Source: an uncultured Gammaproteobacteria bacterium (GTDB taxonomy: Bacteria > Pseudomonadota > Gammaproteobacteria > Chromatiales > Chromatiaceae). From it: DNA of 6,351 bases. Below are positions 5,308 to 6,351 of this stretch, piece after piece. The notes beneath the pieces were generated by a model. The model saw nothing but the letters and a program-made list of their open reading frames with translations, did not search any database and was not told where the DNA came from. Within the stretch, counting starts at the first letter, position 1. Each line of letters opens with the position of its first letter. The DNA is taken from assembly GCA_937926265.1 (NCBI GenBank), contig CALAZS010000111.1, positions 1-6,351 on the forward strand. The letters run 5' to 3'. Made by a program: the position numbers and the translations under genes.

Positions 5308-5694
5308 GTGACAAATTTACGATTTCAAAATATGGGGTTCGTAGCTCAATTCAGAGGTTTGATTACCCTATATGACATATACAAAATCAACAAGGAAATC
5401 TATGGTCATCCTGAATTCGCCAATCACCTTTTCCAAATATTTGATTTATCAGAAGCGAAAATAAAACCTGATGAGGAAGCATCTCAAATATTATCAGAGC
5501 ATGCAGCTATTGACCTTGCTTCAAGCTATACAAACAAAAACGTTAAGGTGGCAACTATTGCTACAGACCCTGAGATAATTAAGTTAACTACAAAATATGA
5601 AGAAGAAAGTCGCAAATTCGAAAGTCCATGGGAATTTGCAACATTTGATAACTTTGATGATGCAATGAATTGGATTGGAATTAAAAAAATTTAG
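5308..5694 (+). CDS. Small SpoIIAA-like/STAS-type protein (tentative)
   Basis: 128 residues, soluble, no signal peptide. The layout resembles the SpoIIAA-like (STAS-related) family: an early G-x-I-T strand and helix (FRGLITLYDIYKINKEIY), a central strand ending in an acidic turn (LFQIFDLSEAKI), a helix, a strand NVKVATIATDP, and a C-terminal EFATFDNFDDAMNWIG, where a strand is followed by the F-D-x-x-x-x-A-x-x-W helix common at the end of such proteins. The family assignment rests on pattern only and no catalytic motif is visible. Proteins of this fold often act as partners or regulators in signalling. GTG 5308 is chosen because of TGGAG 9 nt upstream. The gene is visibly more A+T-rich than the left operon, stands alone on its strand, and converges on the right-hand kinase gene. 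Confidence 0.7.
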   Translation: MTNLRFQNMGFVAQFRGLITLYDIYKINKEIYGHPEFANHLFQIFDLSEAKIKPDEEASQILSEHAAIDLASSYTNKNVKVATIATDPEIIKLTTKYEEESRKFESPWEFATFDNFDDAMNWIGIKKI

Positions 5695-5720
5695 TCATAA
5701 TGTCTGCCAATGTAAAAGCC

Positions 5721-5747
5721 GTCAGTCACCGTACTGATAGATTTTCT
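5721..5747 (+). terminator. Weak terminator-like hairpin after the SpoIIAA-like gene
   Basis: TCAGT (5722-5726) and ACTGA (5733-5737) form a 5-bp stem, with a possible G-U pair added, followed by TAGATTTTCT. The stem is short and the T run is interrupted, so the call is weak. Confidence 0.25.
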
Positions 5748-5792
5748 ACATAACGGACGTTAAGCAATGTATATCGCCCATTTCTCCAGAGC

Positions 5793-5827
5793 GGTCATAG
5801 AAATTGAGATTTCAAAGAAGGATGACC
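5793..5827. repeat. Short inverted repeat in the convergent spacer
   Basis: GGTCAT (5793-5798) and ATGACC (5822-5827), 23 nt apart. The same spacer also repeats GCCGTCA (5718-5724 and 5845-5851) at its ends and holds TAACGGACGTTA at 5751-5762. Nothing coding is seen. The spacer is less A+T-rich than the flanking genes and may be a decayed dispersed repeat. Confidence 0.35.
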
Positions 5828-5851
5828 GGCTGCTACTGTATTAAGCCGTCA

Positions 5852-6351
5852 TTAAGAAGAAAAGTTTATTTGTTCAAATATCTCTAGAGCCTCATCAAAA
5901 TCATAACTTTCAACAGATTCAAGCAGTTGTTCAATTTTCGCTTTTTCAGGATGATTGCCAATTAACTCAATGAGTTCTGCAATCACATCTTCTGCTTCAG
6001 TGTCATCATCCTCAAGTAACGGTTTTATCTGGAACATCATTTCAGATACTTTTGTTTTATCAATTTCAACAGAGGCAGCAGATTCTTCATTTTTTGAATC
6101 TAGTCTGTCTAAACTTTGAATGACTGAATCAAGTGCTGCTACAACCTCATCCAATAGCACTGAAAGATCAGTCTTAGCATCTTTACAACCTTGTTCCAGT
6201 TTTATTGAGGCTGATTGAACTTTCTTAGCCCCGATATTACCTGCTACACCCTTTAAAGTATGAGCAAGTCGCTCTGCTTCACTTGTGTCATTTGAGCTGA
6301 TAGCCTTATCAAACTCAGTTTTGAAATTACGCTGTGAATCACGAAATTTGA
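5852..6351 (-). CDS. C-terminal part of a second hybrid histidine kinase: HPt domain plus acidic tail (5' end outside window)
   Basis: Reading on the minus strand from the right edge, the frame is open without a start for 165 residues and stops with TAA at 5852-5854. An internal GTG at 6160 would skip the HPt core and is not the start. The HPt signature is RLAHTLKGVAGNIGA, with the acceptor histidine at codon 6262-6260. The tail carries LLEDDDTEAEDVIAEL and YDFDEALEIF. Compared ungapped over 50 residues with the tail of the left-edge gene, 23 positions are identical, and the distance from the HPt histidine to the C-terminus is nearly equal (135 versus 137 residues). A hybrid sensor kinase is inferred, since such ends normally follow HisKA, HATPase and REC domains outside the window. 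It would donate phosphate to receivers, possibly those encoded in the left operon. It converges on the SpoIIAA-like gene. Confidence 0.85.
   Translation of the reverse strand, partial: KFRDSQRNFKTEFDKAISSNDTSEAERLAHTLKGVAGNIGAKKVQSASIKLEQGCKDAKTDLSVLLDEVVAALDSVIQSLDRLDSKNEESAASVEIDKTKVSEMMFQIKPLLEDDDTEAEDVIAELIELIGNHPEKAKIEQLLESVESYDFDEALEIFEQINFSS

Overview
The window looks like gammaproteobacterial chromosome: moderate G+C in the left part, hybrid kinases ending in HPt domains, HD-GYP signalling, a bacteriohemerythrin-like gene, and a LuxO/NtrC-type enhancer arrangement with a sigma-54-like promoter. No tRNA, rRNA, CRISPR array, transposase or phage gene was seen. Species cannot be named from the sequence.

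Left block (1-3621, plus strand): four closely packed genes, with gaps of 5, 9 and 14 nt, that read as one signalling operon. They are the C-terminal HPt end of a hybrid histidine kinase (start lies outside the window), a stand-alone receiver protein, a receiver/HD-GYP cyclic-di-GMP phosphodiesterase, and an unusual REC-REC-histidine kinase. No DNA-binding output domain is present. The likely logic is a phosphorelay (kinase -> HPt -> receivers) that controls cyclic-di-GMP breakdown and possibly motility or biofilm behaviour. The CheY-like first receiver of the last gene fits that reading.

Middle block (3696-4958, minus strand): a divergent hemerythrin-like protein with its own 230-bp upstream region, then a two-gene unit made of a 92-residue helical protein of unknown function and an EthD-type dimeric alpha/beta-barrel protein. 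The region upstream of the hemerythrin gene holds the most interesting regulatory signal in the window. Two nearly identical palindromes of the form TTGCA-W3-TGCAA lie 41 bp apart, upstream of a sigma-54-like -24/-12 element. This is the geometry expected for a bacterial enhancer-binding protein of LuxO type.

Right block (4959-6351): a 349-bp divergent intergenic region, an A+T-rich plus-strand gene for a small protein resembling the SpoIIAA-like/STAS family, a 157-bp convergent spacer, and on the minus strand the C-terminal HPt end of a second hybrid kinase, cut by the window edge. This second HPt and its acidic C-terminal tail are clear paralogues of those at the left edge. The window is therefore bracketed by two related kinases pointing toward each other, with small sensory or accessory genes between them.
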